A DNA stretch of 64,000 bases. Origin: Anthonomus grandis grandis. Its lineage: Eukaryota; Arthropoda; Insecta; Coleoptera; Curculionidae. A program made the position numbers and the translations under genes. The notes beneath the pieces were generated by a model, which saw only the letters and a program-made list of their open reading frames with translations, searched no databases and was not told the DNA's origin. The stretch covers positions 8,556,001 through 8,620,000 of the forward strand of contig NC_065558.1 in the NCBI RefSeq assembly GCF_022605725.1, given 5' to 3'. Positions 11,276-22,710 of the stretch are shown here, in pieces (position 1 is the first letter of the stretch; each line of letters begins with the position of its first letter).

Positions 11276-12818
11276 CAGTATCGGACAAAATTAGAGAGAC
11301 TTCTCTATTTGCTAACTCCAATTTTTTGTACTTGAAATAATATTAATATTTGTTAAGCAGTGTATACCGGAGTTGACGAGAATTCTATTATCAACAATTC
11401 ATTTTTGTAGCTCATGTTTACATTTATTTAAAGAATGTTTTTAACATTGATAAAAAATTACTGCGACAGAATTAAAGAGACTCATTTTGTATTTAGTTTC
11501 GCTGAAGTCGCGATTAGTTTAATTTCTGTTTATTAGTTTGAGAATATCATTAGCAATGCCTCGTGGTAAACATTATTCCATAGACCTAAAAGAAAAAATT
11601 ATAGAAGCCTAGAACTCAGGTCGCTCACAAAAATTAATAAAAGAGCAATTCAACGTCAGTAAACAAATGGTTTCCAGAACAATAAAAAATTATCAGCTCC
11701 GTGGAAGAGTGACAAACCTTAAAAGAGGTGGCCGCAAGAGAAAAACCTCAGTACTGCTGGACAGGAGAATTAAACGACTAAGTCAGAATAATCCGCGTCT
11801 ATCTTCAACACAGATTTTGGCTGAATTGGAGGCGCCTGGGGTTTCATCCAGGACTGTGCAGCGGCGATAAGTGGTGGCGGGGCTTCCTGGAAGGAGACCA
11901 GCAAAAAAACCCCATCTATAAAAAAAAATGTAGCTGCTAGAATGTTACTTGCAACACGTCACCGTTACTGGACAGCTAAGGACTGGAATAAGGTTTTGTT
12001 TAGTGACGAGTCTAAATATAATATTTTTGGAAGTGATGGAGCGCAGTTCGTACATCGCCCAGCAAACAAAAGGCTTGATCCAAAATATGTTTCTGGTACT
12101 GGGAAGCACGGAGGTGGCAATTTAATGGTTTGGGGTTGTTTTTCGGGTTATGGAATGGGTCCTATCCACAAAATTGAGGGCACTATGGATAGATTTATGT
12201 ATCGGACTATACTGGAAGATGTAATGTTGCCTTACGCCGAATGGGAAGTGCCGCTAAGATTCACGTTCCAACACGATAACGACCCCAAACATACGGCCAA
12301 ACTTGTGAAGGAATGGTTTTTGGCTAACAAAATTCAAGTTTTAAAATGGCCACCGCAATCGCCGGACTTGAACCCAATTGAAAATCTTTGGGAGATTATA
12401 GAGAAAAAGATTCGCACTAAAAACATCGGGAATCGTGCTCAATTATTTGAAGAAATCGAGAATGCCTGAAAATCAATGGATCCGGCTGTAATTTCGAATC
12501 TCATTGGATCGATGCCGAATAGATGTGAAAAAGTTATCCAGAATAAAGGGTACTGGACAAAGTATTAGGTTAGTTTCTTTAGTATAGGGTACAAATGTAC
12601 TTTAAGGATAAGTCTCTCTAATTTTGTCGCACAGAATTTTTTGCATTTTTTTATTTTTCCTAATAAATCTTGAGAAATGTTTTTTTTTTTTAATTATTTT
12701 AGTGCCTTTTTAAACTACTTCAAAACATAACATCCTTGAGCACAAAAAGAGGAATTTAATCATTTTTATCTTACATAAAAGACGTAAGTAGTCGAGTCTC
12801 TAATTTTGTCCGATACTG
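11276..12818 (+). mobile_element. Tc1-like transposon, 1543 bp, two repeats per end (IR/DR layout)
   Basis: The ends are inverted repeats of at least 22 bp beginning CAGTATCGGACAAAATTAG, flanked by TA at 11274-11275 and 12819-12820, the target duplication of the Tc1/mariner superfamily. Related inner repeats lie at 11463-11482 and 12611-12632, about 190 bp inside each end. Two transposase-binding-like repeats per end define the IR/DR type (as in Sleeping Beauty and Minos). The single transposase gene is dead. Confidence 0.92.
11556..12568 (+). pseudogene. Tc1-family DD34E transposase, inactivated
   Basis: The cut-and-paste transposase of this element. Translation starts MPRGKHYSIDLKEKII (HTH region) and ends GYWTKY before TAG at 12566-12568. 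Breaks are TAG at 11610-11612, TAA at 11868-11870, a frameshift near the A9 run at about 11921-11928, and TGA at 12467-12469 where Trp is likely. The catalytic part (from about 11942) reads well: LFSDESKY, FQHDNDPKH and LNPIENLWE give the three acidic residues. Exactly 34 residues separate the second Asp from the Glu, the DD34E spacing of Tc1. Lesions across the whole gene indicate an old copy that could move only if supplied with enzyme in trans. Confidence 0.93.
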
Positions 12819-12824
12819 TATATA

Positions 12825-12955
12825 TTGTAAATATTCCCTTAACCTTTAAAAGAATAAGAATTCTAGTTGAAATTATATATTATACAATTACTTTTTTGCA
12901 ATTTAATATTAAATACAAAAATTATGTTAGTTTCTAAGCTATACGTATTGTTTTT
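12825..12955. other. Short AT-rich spacer
   Basis: Nothing recognisable lies between the Tc1 end and satellite block B. Confidence 0.4.
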
Positions 12956-14205
12956 AGAAGATTTGTAGAAAATTTTATTGCACAAATTTTTTTCCTAAAA
13001 ATTTAACAAAAATTTAAAATTTATGACCATAACTCAAAAAATAGTCCAGGTACAATTTTAAAAATTCCTACAGGTATTCTCAAATATTTCCAATATTTCA
13101 GGGTTTTTCAAAATATGAGCAAGATTTTGAAAAAAAAAATTTTTTGGAAAATTTTTTTTTTTGCTAAGAATTTAACAAAGCGACCATAACTCAAAAAATA
13201 ATCCAGGTATAATTTTGAAAATTCGTACACATATTCTTTGGACGATTTTATTAGACACCTATTTCAGGGTTTGTCAAAATATGAACAAGATTTGGAGGAA
13301 AAAAATTTTTTTTAAGTTTTTTTTTTTAATTTAACAAAGCGCTTATAACTCAAAAAATAGTCCAGGTAAAATTTTGAAAATTCGTATACGTATTCCTTGG
13401 ATGATTTTATTGGATACCTATTTCAGGGTTTTTCAAAATATGAGCTAAATTTTGAAAAAAAATTTTTTTTGGAAAATTAAATTTTTTTCTTAACTAAGAA
13501 TTTAACAAAGCGAGCATAACTCAAGAAATAGTCCAGGTATAATTTTGAAAATTTGTACACGCATTCTATGGAAGATTTTGTTGGACACCTATTTTAGGGT
13601 TTTGTAATATATAAACAAGATTTTGAAAAAACATTTTTTTTGGAAAATAATTTTTTTTCTATCTAAGAATTTAACAAAGCGACCATAACTCAAAAAATAA
13701 TCCAGGTATAATTTTGAAAATTCGTACACGTATTCTTTGGACGACTTTATTAGACACCTATTTCAGGGTTTGTCAAAATATGAACAAGATTTGGAGGAAA
13801 TTTTTTTTTTTTTTTAAGTTTTTTTTTTTTAATTTAACAAAGCGCCTATAACTCAAAGAATAGTCCAGGTAAAATTTTGAAAATTCGTATACGTATTCCT
13901 TGGATGATTTTATTGGATACCTATTTCAGGGTTTTTCAAAATATCAGCAAAATTTTGAAAAAAAATTTTTTTTGGAAAATTATAATTTTTTTTTTAACTA
14001 AGAATTTAACAAAGCGACCATAACTCAAAAAATAGTCCAGGTATAATTTTGAAAATTCGTACACGTATTCCTTGCAATATTTTATTGGACACCTGTTTCA
14101 GGGTTTTCCAAAATATGAACAAGATTTTGAGAAAAAAAATTTTTTTGGAAAAAAAAGTTTTTTTTTTTTTAATTTAACTAAGCGACCATAATTAAAAAAA
14201 TAAGG
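12956..14205 (+). repeat. ~170-bp satellite, block B, with a ~500-bp higher-order period
   Basis: The monomers match block A. Variants repeat every third monomer: the ATAATCCAGGTATAATTTTG type at about 13200 recurs near 13700, both followed by TTTGTCAAAATATGAAC and GATTTGGAGG. The monomers between them also correspond pairwise (about 13360 with 13865), so the array grew by copying three-monomer units. Confidence 0.88.
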
Positions 14206-14660
14206 GTCTTGTCGACTTTAAGTATCTCCGATTTTGCAATATTTTAAAATTTGAGCATAAAGAGTACTTTGAAAAGAATAGATTAAGAGAAAAAAATTTG
14301 CGGATTATTCACATAGGACGCTAAAAAATAATATTAAATTATGTCAAAAAAGAGGTCTACTCTACTCTATTTGATGATCGAAACTCGTTGCTATTGATAA
14401 TTACATTTTCAAACTTTTGACGTATGATCTCGCAGTTGCCAAATTGTGTATATATGTAATAAGAAACAAGCACATCTAAAAAGCATATCTTATATAAGAG
14501 AAAACATGAAAGACATCTAAATCTATCTGTCAAAAAAAATAGTCCAGGTACAATTTTGAAAATTCGTACACGTATTCCTTGCAAGATTTTATTGGACACC
14601 TATTTCAGGGTTTTTTTAAAAATAGACAAGATTTTGAGAAAAAAAAAATTTACAATTACT
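14206..14660 (+). repeat. Unique insert plus a partial 170-bp monomer
   Basis: About 14206-14535 is not satellite-like. A satellite fragment resumes at about 14538 (AATAGTCCAGGTACAATTTT) and runs to about 14645. Confidence 0.6.
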
Positions 14661-17340
14661 CTTTTGCAATTTAATACTAAATACAAAAATCATGTTAGCT
14701 CCTACGACTAGGCTGCATGATTTAATGTTTACATTTTTCAATTCGTGTTTAAAGCATATTGTAACGAAATTCAGGAACACACTTTTATTGTCAACGTCAA
14801 AAACACTAATCTAACTCGCCTTGACTGTCGTTTAATTGTTTCCAAGGTAAAAACTGACTAGACAATTAAAAATAAATAAATTGTCACGAAGCGCGTCCTT
14901 TTTAAAACCCGATAGAACAGTTTCGAAATATTTAGAATTATCTTCATTGTTTTTGCCCAAAGAGACCAATAATTTTAGGAGAATACTGACAGTCAAAGCA
15001 AGCAAGTATACAAATTCTAGAAAATTAGAACTACAGGGATTTACAATAATATAACCTAAATTGGGGCCAAAATGGGGCTCTCGAACAAGATGAACTGCTT
15101 AAAAACTAAACACTGTAGATAAAAATAATAAACCAAACGTAAGTAGAACCCTAAAAAAACCCTACGAATTACCTTTAACTACAGTTTTTACTAATACTAA
15201 TAAAATTGTACAAAAACTAGGAGAATAATTAACGCATAATATAAATATTTGTAGCCTTTAGGACATTCGGTACCTGATGTAGTTGAATGGACCCAAAAAT
15301 TCAAACGAATTTGTCAAATGGGTTTTTCAATATTGATTTGTTTTTTTTCGACTATATTTCAGACTAGAGATTGTGTATTAAACGTGGTGTTTTGTGGGTG
15401 TATTGGTTAATGGTTAAAGGAAACTATTTTTTTAAGCCAAGGTTTCGAATTATATTTAATTCATCTTCAGGGCTCGAAGTCGTAATTTTCGCTCAACTAA
15501 AAAAGTACAGATCACATGGATAACAAACGTAGATAGCATAGTCAAAGGGCGGTTACATAGAGGAGGTATTACAATTAAAATATAATAAAATGTATAAAGT
15601 GGAACAAATCGGTAAACTAGAGAAATGTACTATTGATAAATTTTAATAATTTATTGGAGATGATTTTTATAATTTTTTTTTCTTATTTACTTTTATTTTT
15701 AATATTTGTATGTTTATAAGTAGTATGACAACATGTGAAATTATAGCAATTATTATTAAAATTTAAATCTAGTCTTAACCATTTCAATTTTTATGTTGAT
15801 AGGTTGTAAAAATTATTCAGATCCAACCAAACCTATTTTTCTACAATTGACTGCCAAAGATGACTTTGGATTGGAATCTTTTGGATAGTTCCATTTGATT
15901 TATTTAATGAACGAACTTAACCTTGAAGTTTCCAGACATCCAATGAACCATCCAAAAATTAATTCTTTCAACTTGATATTTATATTTCTTTTAAGGTGAG
16001 GTTAAATTTATAATTCCTTGTCAAAATTCCTCAATTAAGGTTTTTTATTAGGTCCAGAATCGCCGGTTTTTTTGCATATACTCATATCTCTTATAAGAAC
16101 GAGAATTTGCGAACATTTTTGAAATTATAAAGAATGGACCCTTAGCTTTCCTTCAATTATCATTCAAATATTGAGATTTGCCAGATATTTTTTTTAAATT
16201 AAAAACTCTCTCCAAAGAGTACCAGGTCTGGGAAACTAAAATTTCGTTAAAATAACAATGTTTCACAAGAACTTTACCATCTCAATAAATTTTTGATGAT
16301 TTTCAACAAAGTTTTTTGAACCCTAGGACAAGAAATCAAAAAAAATTACTTGAGAAAAACACTGTAAAAACTGCTTTTTATTTAAGTGTCCATTTCTTAA
16401 GGACTGCTCTCTACAAAATCCCATAATTATCCCGAATATTCCCGTACCGCCCGGTTTTTCTTCCAGAGGTCTTCATGCACACATTAATCCGCCCAAGGAT
16501 CGCTAAGCCCATTTATAATGTGGAAGGTGAACATAAATTATGCGGAAGGTTACAAGAAATTACGAAGGGATTTTCAGTTCAGGTCGCAAGTTATTACCGG
16601 GGCCGTTAAAATGAATATAGACACGGGATTTGACGGCTTCCTGCCTCAGATATGCCATTAAATATATAATATACCGTAAGGGTAAAGTTTAATTAGCTTC
16701 CTGTCACGTCTTCCGATTGGAGATTCCTAATATTCAGATTGACTGCTTGTTAATTTAATGGTGCAGTGGCATTTTTTTGGACCACTAAGCCCTGAGTTTG
16801 GCATTAGAAAAAACTCTTAAAAATTCCTCGATATGCTACTCGTTTTCAGCTAATTTGTTAGCTATCTAACTTAGCTTAACCTATCTACGTCCTAATGAAA
16901 AACACTGCTGATTTTTTTGGATTTACACTTACACTGTGGTGTATTTTAGACGTCTTTGTCTTCAATGGTTTGTTTTGGAAGCATCAAATCTTGAGGAAAA
17001 AAGGAATATCTGATTTGTGTGTCTGAATTACAATTATATAGGGCTGTAGTAATATTACATGCGTAAATTGAAAAACAACTTTCAAACGCGACTTTTAATT
17101 ATACGGTATTCAGATTACCCTGATGATGTTTCAACAAACTGAAACCTTCTATTTAAATCCGATGCGATCTTTTAAAATTAACGAGGAGATTTTTAGTTTG
17201 TATGGAGGCTGATGAGGTGCGGATTAAGAGTTGTATGACTAAGGAAAACGGGTTTCTCTTAGTAAATGAATAAATCGGTGTGTTTTTATTATGTTTATTT
17301 AATTCTAAATTATTTTTTTTTTAATTTAAATTTTTATTTA
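14660..17340. other. No gene recognised; two CTGATGA/CTGAAGATG hairpin motifs
   Basis: No coding sequence is supported. On the minus strand at about 15442-15478, CTGAAGATG is followed by a GAATT/AATTC stem and CGAAACC. On the plus strand at 17120-17144, CTGATGA is followed by a GTTT/AAAC stem and TGAAA. Both resemble the hairpin in the region 32577-32618. About 16440-16740 is GC-richer unique sequence. Confidence 0.45.
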
Positions 17341-17344
17341 GTGT

Positions 17345-18350
17345 GTAATTTAGGGTGCCTGGAATAAAAAATACTAATATTTCCAGGCAGTCCTTTACCA
17401 GCAAAATTTCATTTTAATTGAAACTACCTGAAACGGGTAAAAATGAGTTGTGAATGCCTGGAATATTTTAAATATTTCTTCCAGATAGTTACGGATTTTT
17501 CAGGCTATTTTCCAGACAACAATATGATTATGAGTGCCTGAAATAAAATAAAAATAAACTTTTTTCCAGTAATTTCTTCACAGTTACCTGTATGGTATCA
17601 AAATTACTTTAAAATGTCTGGAAATGTTAAGAGATTGTTCCAGGAAATTAAGGAATTTATTTCCAAGGCACACTGAGTGCCTGGAATAAAAAATACTAAT
17701 ATTTTCAGGCAGTCCTTTACCAGGAAAATTTCATTTTAATTGCAACTACCTGAAACGGGTAAAAATGAGTTGTGAATGCCTGGAATATTTTAAATATTTC
17801 TTCCCGGCAGTTAGGGACTTTTGAGGCCATTTTCCAGGCAACAATTTAATTATGGGTACCTGAAATAAAACAAAAATCGACTTTTTCAGGCATTTAATTG
17901 ACTTAAGAGGCATTAAATGCCGACGTTAAATTTCTACGAAATTAATTTCTTCACAATTACGTGTAAGGCATCAAAATTACTTTAAAATGTCTGAAAATTT
18001 TAAGATATTGTTCCGCAGGCAATTAAAGAATTTATTTCCAAGGCACACTGAGTGCCTGGAATAAAATATATTAATTTTTCCAGGCAGTCCAATAAAAGGA
18101 AACTTCAACCTAAAAACAACTCAAACTACCTGAAACGGGTAAAAATGAGTTGTGAATGCCTGGAATATTTTAAAGATTTTCCCAAATGATTGAGGATTTT
18201 CCAGGCAACAATATGATCACGAGTGCCTGAAATAAAACAGAAATCGACTTTTCCAGGCATTTAATTGGTAAATGTTGACGTTAAATTTCTACGAAATTAA
18301 TGTCTTCACAATTACTCTATAAAACCAAAATTACTCTCTAAATACTATTT
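17345..18350. repeat. Tandem repeat, three copies of 320-375 bp, rich in TGCCTGGAAT
   Basis: The phrase GTGCCTGGAATAAAA begins copies near 17354, 17675 and 18050. Each is followed within about 30 bases by TTCCAGGCAG or a close variant, forming a hairpin, and later by ACTACCTGAAACGGGTAAAA and GAATGCCTGGAATATTTTAA. The third copy is shortened. Confidence 0.85.
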
Positions 18351-18409
18351 AGAGCGATCAGGGAAGCGAATTTTACAATAAGGAGTTCGAGGAGTTTTGT
18401 TACAAAAGG

Positions 18410-19190
18410 ACGTCGATAGCTCAAAAAGATGTGCAAATATGATTTAAAAAAACCTTATACGTATTTCTTGGAAGATTCTACTGGACCGCTGTTCCAGGAT
18501 TTTTCATAATATAGACGAGATTTTTAGAATTTTATTTTTTTTTTAATTTAACAAAGCTGTTATAACTCAAAAAATAGTCCAGATAGAACTTTCAAAATTC
18601 GTATATGTATTCCTTCGAAGATTTTATTGGATACCTATTTTAGGGTTTTTGGAAAATATGACCAAGATTTTGAGAAAAAAATTTGTTTGGAAAAAGAGTT
18701 GTTTTTTTAAAAAATTTAACAAAACGACTATAACTCAAAAACTACCCCGGGTACAATTTTAAAAATTCGTAAACGTATTCTTTGGAAAATTCTATTGGAC
18801 ACCTGTTCCAGGATTTTTCAAAATATGGACAAGATTTTAAGAAAAAAAATATTTTTGAAAAAAAGTTTTTTTTTTTAATTTAACGCTGCCATAACTCAAA
18901 GAATAGTCCAGATACATCTTTGAAAATTCGTATACGTATTCTTTTAATGATTTAATTGAATAATAGTTTCAGGGTTTTTTAAAATATGGAAAAGATTTTG
19001 AGAATTTTTTTTTTTTGGAAAAAAGTTTTTTTTTCCATATATTCAACAAAGCGACCATAACTCAAAAAATAGTCCAGGTACAATTTTGAAAATTCGTATA
19101 CGTATTCCTTTAAAGACTCTACCGGACACCTATTTTAGGGTTTTTAGAAATTAAAACAGGATTTGGAGAAAAAAAATCCCAAATGTGCTT
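18410..19190 (+). repeat. ~170-bp satellite, block C (4-5 diverged monomers)
   Basis: The same monomer as block A, with landmarks TAACTCAAAAAATAGTCCAG near 18563 and 19050 and more diverged forms between. These copies differ more from one another than those of block D. Confidence 0.85.
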
Positions 19191-19194
19191 TTTT

Positions 19195-20765
19195 TTTAGC
19201 CAATTTCCAACAACCAAAATTTCACACAATTTTCTAGTTTTCAAGATTTTTAGGTCAAAAAAGTGAAACTTTCTCAAAACTCTCGAGCTCAATAATTTCT
19301 TTGCTCAACGATTTCCATACCTCGAGAGTGGAAATATTCGAACTTATTTTACAAAAACTGGGGGTTCATCGTTCTTTAAAATTTGTTCATTCATTAAGAC
19401 AAGTAAAAATTGTATTTTTCAAGCAATAAAGTCATTTCTAATTTCTTCCAGGCAGTTGAGGACATTTCAAATTCTTTCTGGTCAGTCAACTGCCTAAAAT
19501 TAAGATAATTTTGATCTTTTCCAGACCGTTCAAAAGCCACGTGCTCCTTGTCTATGCTTGTAAAAATTGGAAAATACTTCAATGCATAAAAAAATACTTT
19601 GACGGTTTATTGTGACAACTTTTTTGTATTGGACCAGTTAAACTGCATATAGATCTACATTTGACCGCTTGCAAGCACACTTAAGCCATATAAGAACAAT
19701 TTTTAATAATGTATATGTCCTCTTTAACAGAGAAAATCTCTCCCGAGGAAATTAGAAAATTGGGTTTCGAAGTTGAGCGGTAATGAGGCACGAGAGTTTT
19801 TTTTTCTGACACGTAAAGAAGACTAATGAGTCACAACGTGCTCAGGAAAAAAATAAAGGGCCAGATGCTATTGAGATGGAACTTTTTTTTCGCTATTAAG
19901 GTCGATAAAACTGTTTTTAATGGTTGAATTAGGCAGGGGACCTTTTGATGCCAACAGTTTATAATTTATTTCATAAAAAAAGTGATTTATAGCCATAGGA
20001 CAAAAATTATAATAAGAGTTGTTCGGGGATGTTGGTAACCTTGTATCAATTAAATAAAAGCCTTGAGTCATACATTTTTTGGGCTGTTTTAACCCTAGAA
20101 ATTACAGAAAAATTACTGGAAAAAAAATTGATTTTGTCCCTCTATATTTAAGGTCCAACCCTGACGGCATTATTTAAGAAAAACAGCTGCCGGACCGGAC
20201 CGTCCATTAACTACCCTCCGAAATGGGGAATAATAGTGTCAATTTTCATTAATTTGGAAGCTGTTAAAGTTCAGAGAGAGTAAAAGTTTCTGAGTCGAGC
20301 TTGAAGGGAAATACCCAAAGTTCAGGGCAGTTGTTATTTTAATTCGAATGTTTCAGTTAGAGTTCGTTTGGAGTTCATTTGAAGTTCTTTATGAAACGAA
20401 CCGAATTGTTTGGAAGGTTCTGTCTCTTTTGGATGGAAAAAAAATCGTGAAAAGAGTGAAGTTTTAGTAGAATCGTTAATAAGTCCCTAGCTCTATTTAA
20501 ATTAAATCACAACTCATGGTCGTACATAGATCGTAACAAATATTTTTGTCAAATAAAATGTTCCAATTCACTTCACGTAGCCCCAAAGCCCTTTCGTACC
20601 TTCAAAATGAAACAGACAATATAATCTGTTTACGACTTTCAATATAAACCGATTTATTTGAAAATTTTATTTTCCTCTCCCACCCTCCGAAATTCATAAA
20701 TATTTAACATTCAGAGGGAAGCAGGGATAAAGGGTAAGCTTATTAACGTACTGACTCGTTTGCAA
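19195..20765. other. No gene recognised
   Basis: TTCCAGGCAG lies at 19446-19455. About 20160-20440 is GC-richer unique sequence. No coding sequence is supported. Confidence 0.4.
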
Positions 20766-20769
20766 TGGT

Positions 20770-22710
20770 CTTGATAAATTTAACAAAGCGGCCATAACTT
20801 AAAAAAATAGTCCAGGTGCAATTTTGAAAATTTGCATACGTATTCTTTGGGAAATTTTATTGGATGCCTATTTCAAGGTTTTTCAAAATATGACCAAGAT
20901 TTTGAAAAAAAAAATTATCGCAAAAAAAGTTTAAAAAAAAAGCGACCGTAACTGAAAAAATAGTCCAGGTGCAATTTTAAAAATTCGTATACGTATTTTT
21001 TGAAAGATTTTATTCGATATCTATTTCAGGGTTTTTCAAAATATGACCAAGATCTTGAGAAAAAAAAAATTATTGCAAAAAAAAAGTTTTTTTTTTCTAT
21101 AAATTTAACAAAGTGACCATAACTCAAAAAATAGTCCAGGTGCAATTTTGAAAATTTGTATACGTATTCATTGGAAGATTTTATTGGACACCTATTTCAG
21201 GGTTTTTTCAAAATATGGCCAAGATTTTGAGAAAAAAAAATTTATTGGAAAAAAGTTTTTTTTTTTTCTAAAAATCAAACAAAACGACCATAACTCATAA
21301 AATAGTCTAGGTACAATTGTGAAAATTCGTATACGTATTCATTGGAAGATTTTATTGGATGCCTTTTTCAGAGTTTTTCAAAATATGAACAAGATTTTAA
21401 CAAAAAAAATTTTTTTGGAAAAAAATATTTTTTGGTCTAGAAATTTTAACAAAGCAAGCACGACTCAAAAAATAGTCCAGGTGCAATATTGAAAATTCGT
21501 ATACGTATTCATTGGAAGATTTTATTAAATACCTATTTCAAGGTTTTTTTAAAATATGAACAAAATTTGAAAAAAAAATCTTGAAAAATATTTTTTTTCT
21601 ATAAATTTAACAAACCAACCGACCAAACTCAGAAAATAGTCCAGGTGCAATTTCGAAAATTCGTATACGTATTCCTTGGAAGATTTTATTCGATACCTAT
21701 TTCAGGGTTTTTCAAAATATGACCAAGAGTTTGAAAAAAAAATTATTTTTTTTGAAAAAAAAAGTTTTTTTTTCTATAAATTTAAAAAAATAAATTAAAG
21801 TGACCATAACTGATAAACTAGTCCAGGTACAATTTTGAAAATTTGTATACGTATTCATTGGAAGATTTTATTGGACATTTATTTCAGGTTTTTTCAAAAT
21901 ATGACCAAGATTTTGAAAAAAAAATTATCGCAAAAAAAGTTTTTTTTCTATAAATTTGACAAACCGACCATAACTCAGAAAATAGTCTAAGTGCAATTTT
22001 GAAAATTCGTACACGTATTCTTTGGAAGATTTTATTGGATACCTATTTCAGGGTTTTTCAAAATATGGCCAAGATTTTGAGAAAAAAATTTTTATTGGAA
22101 AAAAAAGTTTTTTTTTTCTAAAAATCAAACAAATCGACCATAACTCATAAAATAGTCTAGGTACAATTGTGAAAATTCGTATACGTATTCACTGGAAGAT
22201 TTTATTGGATGCCTTTTTCAGAGTTTTTCAAAATATGAACAAGATTTTAACAAAAAAAATTTTTTTGGAAAAAAATATTTTTTGGTCTAGAAATTTAACA
22301 AAGCAAGCACGACTCAAAAAATAGTCCAGGTGCAATATTGAAAATTCGTATACGTATCCATTGGAAGATTTTATTGGATACCTATTTCAAGGTTTTTTTT
22401 AAAATATGAACAAAATTTGAAAAAAAAAATCTTGAAAAATATTTTTTTTCTATAAATTTAACAAAGCGACCATAACACAAGAAATAGTCCAGGTGCAATT
22501 TTAAAAATTCGTACACGTATTCTTTGGAAGATTTTATTGGATACCTATTTCAGGGTTTTTCAAAATATTACCAAGATTTTGAGAAAAAAAATTTTATTGG
22601 ATAAAAAAGTTTTTTTTTCTAAAAATTTAACAAAGCGACCATAACTCAAAAAATAGTCCAGGTGCAATATAAAAAAATTGTATACACATTCCTTCGAAGA
22701 TTTTAAGAGA
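20770..22710 (+). repeat. ~170-bp satellite, block D (about 11 monomers, ~850-bp higher-order period)
   Basis: This is the longest block. The rare variants ATAGTCTAGGTACAATTGTG and TTTTTTGGTCTAGAAA, in the same order, occur near 21301-21440 and again near 22151-22290, an offset of 850 bp or five monomers. The array therefore expanded by copying five-monomer units. Confidence 0.9.

Noticed and set aside
14759..15046. TGTAACG...TTTACA stretch as a possible solo LTR
   Set aside because: The flanking bases give no clean target duplication, and no partner LTR exists in the window.
17345..18350. Regular repeats considered as a CRISPR array
   Set aside because: Units are over 300 bp, without short identical repeats or unique spacers, and the DNA is plainly eukaryotic.
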